Shown: positions 46,809 through 59,626 of the stretch, piece by piece | How positions within the stretch are numbered: position 1 is the first letter of the stretch | How the letters are laid out: each line of letters opens with the position of its first letter | NCBI GenBank assembly: GCA_020081605.1 | Contig: JAHREC010000018.1 | Coordinates: 1,426,001-1,490,000, forward strand | DNA from: Albifimbria verrucaria | Lineage: Eukaryota; Ascomycota; Sordariomycetes; Hypocreales; Stachybotryaceae | DNA: 64,000 bases | Reading direction: 5' to 3' | The notes under the pieces: generated by a model | Told to the model about the DNA's origin: nothing | Databases searched by the model: none | Seen by the model: the letters and a program-made list of their open reading frames with translations, nothing else | Program-made: the position numbers and the translations under genes

Positions 46809-47928
46809 ATGAGGCATGCAGTAACTGCACAAGCGACAGAGTGGCAACGCAGCGGCTAAGAGTCGACGATGAATCAGTATTGATATTCACACTCCCTATC
46901 ATTCCTTTTCGTTTGAAAAGGGTCAAAAGTTGGAATGGAAGCAAAATCAGATGGCAGCGTTTAAGAGCATGATACGACTTTTATCGATTACAAGCTTACG
47001 ACAAAACTGCAGTATTATCAAGGAGCATTGCTTCATACACGATACCGCATGACAGCAGAATTATTTTTGGACGGATCGGCGCATAATATTTTTCCGTTTT
47101 AATGACTGCCAGCGGGTTTCTTGGTCTTTTTTTTTTTTTTTGGTTCTCTTTTTTTTCCTTTGCATTTCTTTTAGATTTGGGTACATGATATATAAATCAG
47201 CGTGGGTAGATATTGGAGCTGGAGTTCATACGCAAGAGGAGAGGTATAATTACGAATGGTAGATATACAACCTTTCAATGAAGAGTTACAGACTTTTTAC
47301 AATTCACCTGAGAAGCTTCGGAATGGTGAAGTCATGATTCTCTTGTAGACGCAATCAGGCACGGGAATGTCTTGAAGAGCATCGATAGAATCCTGTCCTG
47401 CAGGGTAAGCTGTGTATCAGACACGACTCGTCGACGAGACAATGGCACTATTCTAAGATGCTTTATTGCAAAAACGACATTTTTCGTATAGCTACTCTAC
47501 CACATACAGAACTGTGTCGGACCAACGATCCGTTCAGATCTGTGCAACGGGGTTGGCTGGTATTGCAGCAACGGATGTTGATAGAAGACGTCAATCACAT
47601 GCTTTGCGCAGACAGCATGGACACATGACGTCACTACTCGTCGACGTCTTTCTTCCACAAGCTTCGCGCATCTCAACTCCATCCAACTATTAGACACCGT
47701 CATCGCCCCCGCTGGATACGATCGCCAGTACCCATAGAAGTCCTCATCTGAGTCGACTGGGGCATCTCCATCCTAGAAACCATCGCTCGCCGTATTTCCA
47801 CGTCACTGATCCGCAAAACCGCCGGTGGAGAGGTGAACCCACTTGCAACGGTTTGCATCCTCCACATCCACCTTCATTCCACCCCGGAACTGTTCCTGCG
47901 ATAACTTCGGAGACGGTGAGCCCTGGCG
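46809..47928. other. Intergenic region with poly-T tract
   Basis: Presumed 3' UTR of the PRM10-like gene and promoter of the next gene. A run of 15 T lies at 47127-47141. No gene recognised. Confidence 0.5.
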
Positions 47929-49029
47929 ATGAAGATCCGCGCATCTCGCATCTCGGCATCCATTGCCCGAGCCATATCACGCAACGTTGTGGCTCGGAGC
48001 AGCGTTACCCGCGATGTGCTCCGCCGTGTGCTTCAGTTCTTCGCCTTCTTCAAGCTGCTGCTCGCCCGTTACCGCCCCGAGGATTTCCTAAGCCTGCGCC
48101 GCGATGTGTGGGAGCTGGACGAGACAGAGTATCTCGAGTCATTTCAAGACCCGCAGTCGGCCGGAAGCTCTCGCAAGGGCAAGGGCAAGGGCCATGAATC
48201 GGAGCTGATTCCCGTGGGCGACTTGGGCTACAGCGGCTCGACTTTCTTCACCACGCCCAACTCCAAGTACCTCATCAAGTCTTTGCCTCGACGATTTGAG
48301 CACGAGTTTTTCACCCATGACTTGTTTGAGTCGTACCTACAGCACATGCACGCCAACCCTGAAAGTCTCCTCGTGCGCATCACAGACATGGTGTACACAC
48401 CTCACGCCACGCTGGGCGGCATTGTGGGCGCGGCACCAACGCATCACATCATTATGGAGAATTTGCTCTACGGGAAAGAACTCGAAGAGGACGAAGCCCT
48501 CAAGAAACGCTGGGAGACGTACGACCTAAAACCCAACAGCTACTTTTTCCCGGAACGGGACATCGCCGACAGCAAGCTCGCACCGGAAAGTGTCAAGGCC
48601 AAGCTGGTTGACGAGTTCCCGGACAGAATCCGCGTGACATCTGCACAGAAGAAGGAATTGTTAAACATGCTCGAGGCCGATACCAAGCTCCTGGCTGACC
48701 ACCTCGCTGTGGACTACTCCCTGTTCTTGGTCCGCTATCCCGGCCCCAATGTCACGGATAATCGAAGGCTCGTACCGTCCATAAAATCTAAGGCTAATGC
48801 TTGGCGCACGGGGATGGACGATGTCGAGGGCAACTGGACATACCGTGTCATCGTCCTGGACTTCTTCTGGGCCAAGCACAAGCTGCGCGCCAAGGTCATG
48901 ACCGGCCTCGTCAATGCATTCAACCTCGTGGCGAAGAAGGGCCCAATGAGCATAACGGCCGATCCGCAGGAGTACAAGACGCGATTCATGAAGATGGTTG
49001 ACGAGATTGTGGTTGCACAGAGCTACTGA
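47929..49029 (+). CDS. Small phosphatidylinositol phosphate kinase-like protein
   Basis: A single-domain PIPK-fold protein of 366 residues, intronless and unbroken. GYSGSTFFTTPNSKYLIKSL contains the glycine-rich loop and the ATP-binding Lys; IIMENLLYG follows. VDYSLFLVRYP matches the catalytic MDYSLL block, and VIVLDFFWAKHKLRAKVM matches the metal-binding IID region. The N-terminus is basic and hydrophobic (ASIARAISRN, LQFFAFFKLLLARY). It lacks the long N-terminus of Mss4-type kinases and the Fab1 domains, so it belongs to the short fungal PIPK-like group. Lipid-kinase activity is likely but not certain. Confidence 0.82.
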   Translation: MKIRASRISASIARAISRNVVARSSVTRDVLRRVLQFFAFFKLLLARYRPEDFLSLRRDVWELDETEYLESFQDPQSAGSSRKGKGKGHESELIPVGDLGYSGSTFFTTPNSKYLIKSLPRRFEHEFFTHDLFESYLQHMHANPESLLVRITDMVYTPHATLGGIVGAAPTHHIIMENLLYGKELEEDEALKKRWETYDLKPNSYFFPERDIADSKLAPESVKAKLVDEFPDRIRVTSAQKKELLNMLEADTKLLADHLAVDYSLFLVRYPGPNVTDNRRLVPSIKSKANAWRTGMDDVEGNWTYRVIVLDFFWAKHKLRAKVMTGLVNAFNLVAKKGPMSITADPQEYKTRFMKMVDEIVVAQSY

Positions 49030-50223
49030 GCTTCAAAGATGATTGAGAGACATGTGTTCGGATCTCTTTTTTCTCTTTTCCTTCTCTCATTTGGCATTTC
49101 CATGAGCGTTCGGCAATTATACACCCTGCTGCTGTCTAAGATTACTTGATACCTACTATACATGAATCCTACTTGATTGCTACCTCACGACTTCGCCTAA
49201 CCAGTTGTTAGGTCACGATAGCTTCAAAACCATGTCAACCATGGTTCAGTGACGATCCACTACCACTTGCCACTGCGTTGAGACGAGTCCCATTCCATCT
49301 TCCGGAAGCCGCCCCGGTATGTTCACCCATGACACATCAGATACCCCTTCCAAAAAAAAAAAAAAAAGCTTGTCAGGCCAAGGGAAGGGGAGTGGTGGTA
49401 TCTAGCTCAGGATCTACCGCTTTAATATCCTCTTTCTTCGTTTCACGGGTCTTCTGTTGTGACCGGGCTGGGGGCTGTTGTCCCAATGCCATCCTGACAC
49501 TGTTTGACTCACCGCTGAGCCAAGCCACGATATGGATATTCGACCTGAGACACAGCGTTGGGTAGGGCTGCTGCAGTGGGGGACGACCTGGCATGCATGT
49601 GGTCGGGGATACCCCCTCTTCCACCGGCCCAGGGCCTAGGAGGGCTGTGCGGCTCTGACGAAGAAGTGTCAAAGACATGGACTCAGATCCCGTCGCTGGA
49701 TGTGCTGCGATTCTTGGGTCAGTGGTTTCACCCTGAGCCTTGGCTTGGGAGCAGGACATGTTCTGCACCCATCAATGGAACATGTGGCTTGCAGGGTTCT
49801 AAAGCTACCATGTTTGAGATGATAAGACGAAGAAAGAAAAAAAACTCACGATACTATCACTGGTATTCTTCCTGGAGGTGGCGCTGCGTGACCCCTGCCC
49901 GAGGCGAAGTAGAAGAAGTAGAGAGTATGAGGAATTCTGTTTGGCGTTCTCGATCTTGCTGTAAATATGCAGAGGCTTCAGCAGCAGCTGACTCTGGATT
50001 ATTCCCTTCGTGTACAAGGTTTGGCTAGAGTAGAGGTAATGCTTGGCGTTGGAAACTGGTGAGTTGAGCACTGGTTAGGGCTTGGGAGTTGCTGGGTCTG
50101 GAACTGAACAAGATGGATATTGGTGAAAACGACGATAACTTTGCATAACGTCATGTAAATACACCTGCTTTGAGGATCTAAACTACAGGCATCATTTAAC
50201 GATCCTGAACACCCTTGCAATTC
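49030..50223. other. Convergent intergenic region
   Basis: Between the PIPK-like gene and the DUF2828 gene. Contains 16 consecutive A at 49352-49367. No gene recognised. Confidence 0.5.
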
Positions 50224-52718
50224 TCAGTCCATAACTCGTAACATGTCGTAAGCCTTGTGCCCAATCGCCTTCTTCATTATCGATGTCGGGTCCATGGCAC
50301 TCGCCTTTCTTTTCTTAATGGCCACTGTTTCGTCATCGCTCTCCTCCTTCGTCTCGATCTCCTCTACAGTCTCCTCCTCTTCGTCATTATAGGTGCTGCC
50401 CTCGAGGAATACCTTCAGCGTGGCCTGGGAGTACCCGCTCACCATGCTTGTGCCGTTCTCCTCCACCGTTACCGGCTTTGGTGCCGTGGGATCGCCGAAG
50501 GAGTTGCCCGCTCCAAAACCCGCTCTGCCACCAGCCAGATTCCAGAAGACGATCTCAGGCATCTCGTACCCGGCTTCCTGGTACTTGGCTTTGATCATCT
50601 CATATGTAGTGGAGTCCCAACTACGACAAGCAGAATCGAATTGCATGTCACTGAAGACGAAGAGGCGCTTCACCATATCTTCCGGCTTGAGTTTATTATT
50701 TACTGCGATGGGAAGCAGTAATTTCTCAAAGACAGCAACGAAGTCAGTGTTCATTCCCCAGTCCTCACTTACCAGCTGCTGGTATCTCATGGATAATGAC
50801 TCTGATAGGTCTATCTTCACCACCTTTGGAGATTGACTGAAAGTGATGAAACTTCCGCCAAACGGAGGTTCTGTGACCTCAGCAATGAGGAGTGAGAGGC
50901 CGATGGCAGTATCCATTGGACATGTGTCGTCTTCAAACGTAGGGCTCAGCATACTTCCAGAGACGTCGCACACAGCAATACTGGAGGACAAAGTTCCGGA
51001 GTCCTTGATCCTTTGGACTAGCGATTTCCACTGGCCATCCATGGCCCTGGCTTTGAGAAACTGGCTTTGTTTTTCAATGATCTTGGCTGGTGACAAGTTC
51101 TTTAAATCTCTAGGTGTAGGTTCACGTGCAACAGTACGTGCAATACGGATCATCTGTGATGGCAAAAGTGTGGCACCAGAAATCTTCGCCTTTCCTGATG
51201 CCACAAGCTGGAGGTATTCCTCGAATCGCTTGAAATCCTTTTCAATGAATAACGGAACATAATTTTTCATGGCAGTGGATGGGAGGCGGTCGTATTTGAT
51301 CTGGTCAAATGTGCCGGCAGTAATATTCCGCTCCACGACGTCGAGGTGTTTACGCAGGGCGGATACGTCTTTGCGGTATTCCTCGCGTGCATAGCGTATG
51401 TACGTCTCGCGGGTGTCGGACGGGGAAAGGAGGTGCTCGAGCGACTCTCGTGGGTACAGAATCTCGGCGATAGAACTGACTATAAAGGTATGTCGGTCGT
51501 GAAAGCGGTCATGGGAAGGCGCCCATTTTCCACATAGAGAAATATCTCGCTTGGCCTTCTTGTCATTTCCACGGAGAGCGGCGATGTCAGCTTTTAGTTG
51601 CTCTGCGAAGAGACGACTGATTGTGATGTGTAGTGAGAAATACACAGGATCGCTCTGGAGAGCTTCTAAAGCAGCTTCGTGGCGGCGTTTTCGAGTTTCC
51701 TTTCTTGCCCCCTTGGCCTCTACAGGGCCTGTAGGTTGCTGTTTTGTTTCCTCATCCGCCTCGGGATTTTCATGCTTAATTTTGGCTGATCGACGTTTGA
51801 AGGAGCCTCCCGAATGCTTACTCTTCGTACGGCTCCAAGAATTCTGTGAGTTGAGAATATCTTTGGGGTTTGCCAGCGGGCTGAACTTCTTATTGACGGC
51901 CAGAACCAACATGTTTAGGAGGTCCTTCCAGTAGCCATGGGACACGCCATACTTGACATCGTGTTTAGCGTCATCGTCTTCTGCAAGTTCGGGTTCGACC
52001 AGCACTGTATCGTCGTCTTCGTTCGTTTTCTTTGCCTTTTTCTGGATGACCGGCCTGCACAACCATCTCAGGTTGGTGATTAGTGTGAGGGATGTTTCTG
52101 GGCTAGCCAACCGGCGCAGCGATAGAAGACAGATCTGGAACTCTGACCAAGATGGATAGAGCGAGAGTTGAAGATGAGCTTCAAGGTCATGAGTGGATCT
52201 TCTTTCCAGGCCGGCTCTAGGAGCTCTAGCAAACGGGGTCCAGAATCCACCTCATCCAGCTCTGAAAACAGGTCAACCAGGGCGCTTTTTGTAGATCGAA
52301 AGGCAACTGCGCCGTTCTCGGTGAGCATCTTGTTCTCCACGTCGAGGTCGGACTTGTGCTTCTTGTCCTGGTGGGACAGTAACGCTTGCATGAAGGCATG
52401 CCCTGGTTTCTCACTTTCTCCTTGGGCCGCATTCTCTTGTACGTTTGTCTCTTTGGGTTCATCCAAACGCATTTCTTCTGCTTTTTCTCTGATTTCGGCC
52501 GACGTGGATGCGCTAACTATGGTGAAAGTATCGTCGTTCCCGAGGCCAGTCTCGACTGGAGAGCTTGGGGTGTCATCATCGCGTTTGGCGATGAGTTTGT
52601 TGGCGATGAGCTTCTCAAACTCGGCCCTTGGCTTCGTCAGCTCTTCGAAAGCCGGCAGTTCAACCGGGCATGACGACTGGAGGAACCATGCCGGCTGACT
52701 GGAGGCGTCTGAGCTCAT
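50224..52718 (-). CDS. DUF2828 protein with von Willebrand A-type domain
   Basis: Conserved eukaryotic protein of unknown role, related to TROVE/vWA proteins. The N-terminal region reads FSELDEVDSGPRLLELLEPAW and LIFNSRSIHLGQSSR. The G run at 52089-52091 (forward) needs one base to give KHPLTLITNLRWLCRPVI. The C-terminal vWA part has the metal-site motif VCDVSGSM (DxSxS) and FSDMQFDSA. A middle Lys/Glu-rich stretch matches the insertion usual in the family. Repaired length is 831 residues. The start at 52718 (MSSDASSQPAWF) is the first ATG. No intron. Confidence 0.87.
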
Positions 52719-53525
52719 GGTGGTGGAGGCAAGTGTTAGTCGCGAATCAAACGAGACCTCGGCTTGCTGCACACGCTCAAAGACCTAGTTGGAGATTGAG
52801 AATCGAAGATTCGAGGGAACCAATTTTCTCATGTTTTTATAAGGAATACTATCAGTCATGGGCTTTCCAGTCCTACCCTCGGTGAGTGAGTCAGCGCCGA
52901 CCAACACAAGCAACTGTGCGCACAACCTTGATGTTAGAGAGGGGCGTGGTAGCCTGGGCTGCCTAGAGATAAAAATACATGGTGGGGAAGTAGCTATTCC
53001 GCAGTGCAACAGGCTTATGTCAACTGGCAAATACACAATACTGCGGTAGAGCTTAGAGATCCGGGTCTTAACTCGCATACGCCAGGGTTACACGGCATGT
53101 CGTATTGTTTGTTGTTGGGTTAGAATCGCTCTTATGGCTGGCGTTTTGGAAAAATTTTCATTGCCATTTGCAGAATCAACTGACTGCTACGTGCTGGTCA
53201 CACACATGCAGCCGCTATCGAGGCAGAATGCCCACCTCGATGAGCGGGATGGGTTATATGGAGTTCACTGGTCTGACATCAGCTTCAAATGGCGAAGATG
53301 CGGGGAAGGAGGGCAGCCAATACCGTTTTTGACGCAGTACCAAAACGGATATTGCTATTGTTGTTTTCTTTTTCTTTTCCTTTTGTTCATTTTTCTTTTC
53401 TTTTTCTTCCTTTTTTCTTTATTTCCTCTTTGGTAGTGACAGACCAGGCGCCGGGAGCATGATGAGTAAAGTGAAGATGTAAAGTCATATAGTCATTCAA
53501 CGCTAAGTTAATGTGTATCCAAATG
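52719..53525. other. Intergenic region with long pyrimidine tract
   Basis: A nearly pure T/C tract of about 75 nt lies at 53360-53434. No gene recognised. Confidence 0.5.
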
Positions 53526-54546
53526 CTAGAATCGCTGGCTTAATGTTTCCAAGAATTGTATCTCCTCCTGCCTCAAAAACATGTTCTCGGGCACCAGCAC
53601 CTGACCGGGCCGAATGATGATCTCGTTGCCCTCCGCCACCGGGGCCGTCGTCGCCGTCATGGCCGGGCTCGGGTCCCTCTGGTGGCTCCCGTGCGACTGT
53701 CTCTCGCCGTCTCTGCCCGCCTCTAAATCGAGGGTGCTCTCCGTCTTTTCCGTTTCATGATCTGACACGGTGTGCTTGCGCTGCAGCATCTGCTCTGAAG
53801 GCTTCACGCCGTGGCGCAGGTCCTCGGGCGTCCACCAGTAGATGGGGAATTGGCGTTCGATGTTGTTGATGATAAGGGCAACGCACAGCATCAGGCCTAG
53901 GCCCAGCAGCATGACGGGTATCAGGAACCAGCCCAGCTGGGTCACGTCCTGATTGGCGACGGCTAGCAATGCGGTTGCGCCGGCGGGCAGGTGGACCGTC
54001 TTAGTCAAGGCCATGATGGCCGTGGCAGCAGCGCAGGCCAGAGCTCCCGCCACCCACCGGATCTCCTCAAACTTGTCGCTCATTTGGAATAGCTTGGCCA
54101 CGGCGATGCCCACGACACTGGAGAGAACCTGGCCGATTACCGCGTTACGTGGTTGTGCGAGGGGACTCGATGGCGTAGAACTCGAGCACGGCGGCGGCGC
54201 CCTGGAGGGTATAAGTCAGCACAGGGCTTTATCACAAAGGCCGTAGCGCTATCGCAAACGACGAGCTTGTATGGTGTTGGGGACTTACAAAACTGCCAAT
54301 GATAAGCGGCGCATCCCGCTGCTGAAAGGCGGGCACATGCTTGGATGCGACCTGGATGATGGACAGGGCGCAGAAGATACCAATGAAGGCCCAGAAGACG
54401 GGCCTCAGATTGCCAATGTCGCGAAGCTTCTCCTTGCGATGTCCGAGGAAATGCGCGATGGGCCGCGGGATGTGGTTCCAGGGCGGGCGCGGGACGATTC
54501 GGTTGAGATAGCGATCGATATCGAAGCTCCACGTCCAGGGGTCCAT
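53526..54546 (-). CDS. HPP-family integral membrane protein
   Basis: HPP domain proteins are four-helix membrane proteins; plant and cyanobacterial members transport nitrite. The first exon begins MDPWTWSFDIDRYLNRIVP, with IPRPIAHFLGHR, and QQRDAPLIIGSF precedes the intron at 54202-54288. Exon 2 has AAAVLEFYAIESPLAQPRN, the family's hallmark, then three membrane segments. Around the C run 54161-54164 (G on the forward strand) the frame needs two more bases, or one fewer. The cytoplasmic tail of about 110 residues is acidic and ends LETLSQRF. Transport substrate in fungi unknown. Confidence 0.85.
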
Positions 54547-56024
54547 GGTTGGCTGATGGCTAGGGGCTGGGTGGGCGTTTGTTCTTATCTCGCAGCAACC
54601 TTAAGCGGCGACCAGTCAACGACAACACGACAACACCATGGCGTTATCTCGACCTGGAGGATGTAACATGGAGGAAAAGTGCATATCGGGGAGGTTTTGA
54701 TTGAAATGGCACAAGGCCGCGGAGATTCGCATCTTTGGCAGTCACCCAGCGCCTTTCACGGGACGTCATATTGGGTAACAGAAACTCCAGAAGGGGACTA
54801 GACCCCGAGTCCGCCGGGCAAATGGGGAAAAACCATTATCTAACAGGAACTCGTCTTTTGCATGCTGTGCGCCTGTGCCTGGACGGTCCTGGAGCTCTGG
54901 GGGCCCTGGGGCCAATCCCAACTCGCCTTGTTCTCGACGTCACGCCTTGGCCCTGCACAGACAGGCTGTTTGCGTGCGACACCAGCCGTGATTACGCGAC
55001 CTACCGCCCGGATGAGACAACTTAGACGCACAAGAGCACCTCCAAAACCAAAACCCCGTCTCTTCACATGATCCCCGTCCCGTCGGCCACCACGGCCCCG
55101 TCCATGCTGTTTTCTGCCCTGATAGCTTCAACTCCTGTCCTGCCTTGTCCCGTCCTGTCCCGTCCTGTCTCCGTGATGCCGAATTCCCGAGAAAATTCAA
55201 ATACCCCGTGTCGCGGCCTCCTCCGACGGCCACTAGTTCACACTCTTTTCTTGTTTTCTTCCTTTACCCGTGTGTGCCCTTGTCCACTTCACCTCGGTTT
55301 GGTTTGGTTTGCCGTCTTCCCGAGCTCGACGGCGGCCCAGCAGGTGAATACCTACTATCTACCTGGTGTAAACAGCTCCGATCGCCGCCGCTACCCCGAG
55401 TCACCCACCGACCACGTCGTGCATGCGCCAAGCCCTGCTCAGTCTAGAAATCCACAAAACTTCTTCCTCCTGCCCCGGATTTTCTCTCGTGGCCCCCGCA
55501 TCCGTAGTCCCGGTAAATCGCACGCAAATAGCACGCACCATGGAGAGACCACTAGGGTGAATTGCCGTGTTTGGTGGTTCTGTTGCTCCGTCTGCGCCTC
55601 CGTCACTGAGGCTCACGATGGATGATGGTCACCGGCATTCACATCATGAGTTTGCATCGCATTCAATTAAATGCCCAGGAATACAAAAGTATTTGCTGCA
55701 TTCAATAGCTACTTTGGATATTCTCCAGAACTAGCCAGGATGCGAATGGCAGAGGTTTGCATCCTCGTGGATCTGGCATCACCAAGTTTCTTGAATGCTT
55801 CACCGGTCCACCCGCCCTCCTCACTTACACCACCGCCCCATTACCTCCGAACCTCTTCTCTCTCTCTTGAACGTCTCAGTACAATATAAATTGAACATCT
55901 GAAGCCTCTTCTTCTTCTTCTTCTGCTTTCTCTTCTTCCTCCAACTTCGCTCTTCCTCGTCACAAACAACACTTTCCCTTCTTACACTCTCATTGACCTG
56001 GACTTTCCACTCCGATGCCCAACC
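54547..56024. other. 1.5-kb divergent intergenic region
   Basis: Lies between the HPP and CUE/RRM-like genes and holds both promoters. A CT-rich tract (about 55905-55945) with a TATA-like AATATAAAT just upstream fits a fungal promoter. A 185-codon frame at 55068-55625 is compositionally unlike a protein and I treat it as chance. Confidence 0.5.
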
Positions 56025-58852
56025 ATGAGGTCACGTGCTCCCGTCGTCCACAGGTCTTCGAGGCCTCGCCAAACGTTCAACGAATCTCCTGATTCTTCCG
56101 TCCATGGACTGCCGCTCGCAGAACGGTCCAATCTTAACAATCAGGTGCTAAAGTGCAATCTTCGCAAGCTATACGACATTTTCGGGGAGATATATACCGT
56201 CCATCAAGCCCGAAATGCCCTCCACGAGTGCAGCTACAATCTCAACGACGCCATATACAAGTTGTGCATCTCAACTCCAACACCGTCGGATTCGCTACCG
56301 TCCAGTGCCATCCAACTGGTTCCTCAAAGTCGCCCTGACGCCCACGCGAAACCTACCAAGCCTGACATCTTGCCACGCGCCACCATGCCCGTTCTAGACC
56401 GTCGAGTTCTCGACCTTTGTGCCGAGCTTCGCTCACGAACCACACAATTCAATGACATCTGTGCCCAGCTTGAGAATGTTAATGCCTACTCTCAAAGAAA
56501 GAATTCCTCATCCAAGAGTTCAATATGCTGCTCAACGAGCAACGCGACCTTCTCCAGCGGATTTCGACTCGCAGGGTGAGATGGCCCGTCTTGATGAATT
56601 CTCCTTTCCGTCGCTAACAATTCATCATTGCAGCTTTTGGACGCAGAATTGACCAGCACTCCTTATGGACCCGATATGATCCCCTTGGCTGAGAAGCGGC
56701 TGCAGCATCTGATTACACGAGTAAACGAAAACAACGAGCTGATGAGTCAATACATAAGTGAGTTGGGTCGGATTCTGGAGCGCTGGGATACGCAGGTGAA
56801 GCATACTTTTCCTCACAACATCACTTTCAAGAGTTCATCAGCTGATTGCTCCAGGCCCAATCGTCCAACAATATCCCCAAGACACTCATGGCTCAGACTA
56901 CTGCGCACTAGGAAAGCGCAGGTAGGCCTTGTGTCTCTGCTCAAACAGCTTCTTCAGCTCCAACATCCGAACAAGTGACCCCTCCCCACTCAGAATTAAC
57001 CCACCTCGGCCATATTCGTCCTCGCAAACAACCCTCGGTTGTTAATCTTGACCGCTCTTCCTCCTCTTCGAAAGGCTGTGACGATAACGTTGTTGAGCAA
57101 CTTGCAAGAGCATGGAAGGCCTCGAAAGGACGACATGTAACCGGCCCTCAGCCTCTACAAAGAGACCGCTTTGATGAATGGCTGGCCGGTAGTGGTGACA
57201 GGCCATCTTCTAGGCTTAACGTCAATGCCCCTGACTTTGTACCTAATACAATGCAGCCACAGCTCCATTCTTCTGACCTGCAGTCATCCGAGACGTCAAT
57301 TGGCGTCTCCATGCTACCGAAGCGTTTCAAGGAATTGGATACGTTTCCATCCAATGTCGAAACTTACGCCTCCGGTAAAGACTCAGACATCTATTCCTCT
57401 ACTGAACAATCGGTCTCAGCTACCCTGACAGACGACGCACGATATTCTAACACCTCTCCAGAGCTGTGGACTCAGTCGGTTGATCTCCAAAATGAGTCGA
57501 ACACCTATGACAGCACTTCTGACCCGGAATCTACCGACCTCTGCACCTTTTCAAATGATTCAACTCAGTTGATTGATGTTTCCAGCGTGAAAGCTAAGCT
57601 AGCTGTCCCACAATGTGAGGGCAGCATGGAAACCAAAGAAGTCACGCACCCGCCTCGTCTCATCTCTACGCTCAAAAACCAGCAAGACATTTCTTGTAGA
57701 CAGACACATTCAGCTCATGCTGTGGAATCCCTTGATGCTTCAGACGGAATATACCCTCACAAGACGTCGCAGCCGATCTCAGAACTCATGGTCTTAAACT
57801 ACCACTCAGACATCGCTAGGATTACCTCACCCATCCTGCACGCCTCAGCCCCAAAATCCATGAAGGAATTGCAAAGTCGCCGCGTCATGCTGACCAACCT
57901 CCCCGAAAACATCAGCTACCCGCAGCTACTTCGTGGCGTTCGACGGTATGTTGTTGAGAACATCGCCAGCATTCTACCAAGAAAGACATCTGCGCAAGGT
58001 AGACAGCGATCCGCAACTGAATGCGCCCTTCTTGAGTTCTCATATGTCAAAGACACGAACACATTCGTGAGCAAATGCCAGGCCCAACCCCTTTGCTACC
58101 GCGATGAACAAGGCGCCATTAAGCAGGCGTTGGTACGCATTGTCCCTACTACTTCATATGACAAGCCCTGGAACTTTCAGGCGCCCAAAGAAGCAGAGCG
58201 CGTTCTAAACATCTATGGCTTCCCAAATACAGCCCTTTGGTTCTTCATATTTTCCATTGGTGTTAGAGGCATCACTCTTCTCCACTCTGAAGAGGCTACT
58301 GGGATGTTGCATGTCGAGTTCATGACGTCTTCGCACAGAATTAAAGCTCAGAAACTTCTCAATTCATTGTCAAAAGTTGAGAGCGTCTTCGCCAATGTGA
58401 GTAGTTCTTACGGCCACAGGTGGACAGACTATGATATAGAAAATGGACCTGTCGACTTTATTAGGGCGGATTCTCTTAAATTCGAGTTCGACTGCCCGCC
58501 ATTCAATCAGTGGTGGCCATCTGGGCGACGGGGTACAGGTTCAACGCCATCTCCTAGCGACGAATCTGATTCTCAAGGGAAGGAGACGCCGATTGGAGGT
58601 ACTGCTCAAAGCAACATCGACTCGGGCAACGCTTCGGTACAAAACGTAAGCCCCACTGTGAAGCAGAATGCCTATTTCATCGAGGCTGGTATTAAGGATA
58701 TAACTAACTGGGATCGATACGGTCAGATGGCGCGCCACAGGACCAGCCTGCAGCACGATGAGCACGTGGGGTGTGACAAAATCTGCTGCAACATCAAGAC
58801 GGCACCTGTGCCGCAAGTTATAGAGGACTTCTTCAAGCCAATGGGTATCTGA
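56025..58852 (+). CDS. Protein with CUE/UBA-like N-terminus and RRM-like central region
   Basis: Uncharacterised fungal protein of about 900 residues. Near residue 50, KLYDIFGEIYTVHQARNAL resembles a CUE/UBA ubiquitin-binding helix bundle. A coiled coil follows (EFNMLLNEQRDLLQRIS; LQHLITRVNENNELMSQYIS). Residues in the second half include RRVMLTNLPENISYPQLL, like RNP2 of an RRM, and GITLLHSEEATGMLHVEF, like a second degenerate RRM. Introns at 56576-56633 and probably 56796-56854. One base is missing in the A run 56498-56500. After the second intron a TAG at 56909-56911 is in frame and not explained by an indel. From 56975 to the stop the frame is open. RNA or ubiquitin binding is inference. 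Confidence 0.65.
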
Positions 58853-59626
58853 TGGAACAAAGTGGGAATGGTTATATCTAGATTGACTGCGGTGTGGAAC
58901 TTAACATGAGCTTCATTCGTGAGCAGTGGTCGAACGATACCATTTGCTTCAGGAGTCTACTAGTGAGAATTCCAGTGAGGTCAATCCGTTTTAGAACGAG
59001 TCTTCTTGATAGGTTGTCTCCCAATCAAATACAGTTACTGCATGATTCCCTTATCTCTGTCTCTCACGGCAACCCTATACGTAGACCGTTCCGGGATAGT
59101 GATAGGGCCTAGAAGCTAAAGGGTCGAACAAACAGAATAGCCAGCATTTGAAGCCTAAAGATCCGGGCACGGCTCGAAGACGGAAAAGTAGACGATTGGT
59201 ACTTTGATCTTCACATTCACCGTGTAGATTGCAACTTGGTACTATCTCCTGGTTATCTACTCGCCTCACAGGTCCCCATCGTTTGAGTTGCGCAAAGGAA
59301 CAACACTGGGTGAAACCTAATTAAAATCGCAAATTACAAGGGATTCTTGTAAATGGCATTGCCACTCATGGAATCAATACCAACTTGAAACTACGTATTC
59401 ACCCGTCGATCAAATAAGTGAAGGAGGCTAAATAGAGAGGTTTGTTCGGCTTCGCGATATATACATTGCCTCAATGCCGACCATTTACCTATGTACATTT
59501 TATGGTCTGAGCAAAGACCCTATACCCCTCCGCCTTGAGTCGATGGTAACGTGTTTATGCATTATCTACGTCCACTCGATTAGTTTACTTGCACTTGTAA
59601 CACGGATACTAGGCTCAGCGACCAAA
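58853..59626. other. Convergent intergenic region
   Basis: AT-rich, between two convergent 3' ends. No gene recognised. Confidence 0.5.

Noticed and set aside
55068..55625. 185-codon open frame on the plus strand in the HPP-CUE intergenic region
   Set aside because: Composition is Pro/Ser/Arg/Cys-rich as in chance GC-rich frames, with no motif, intron or family resemblance.
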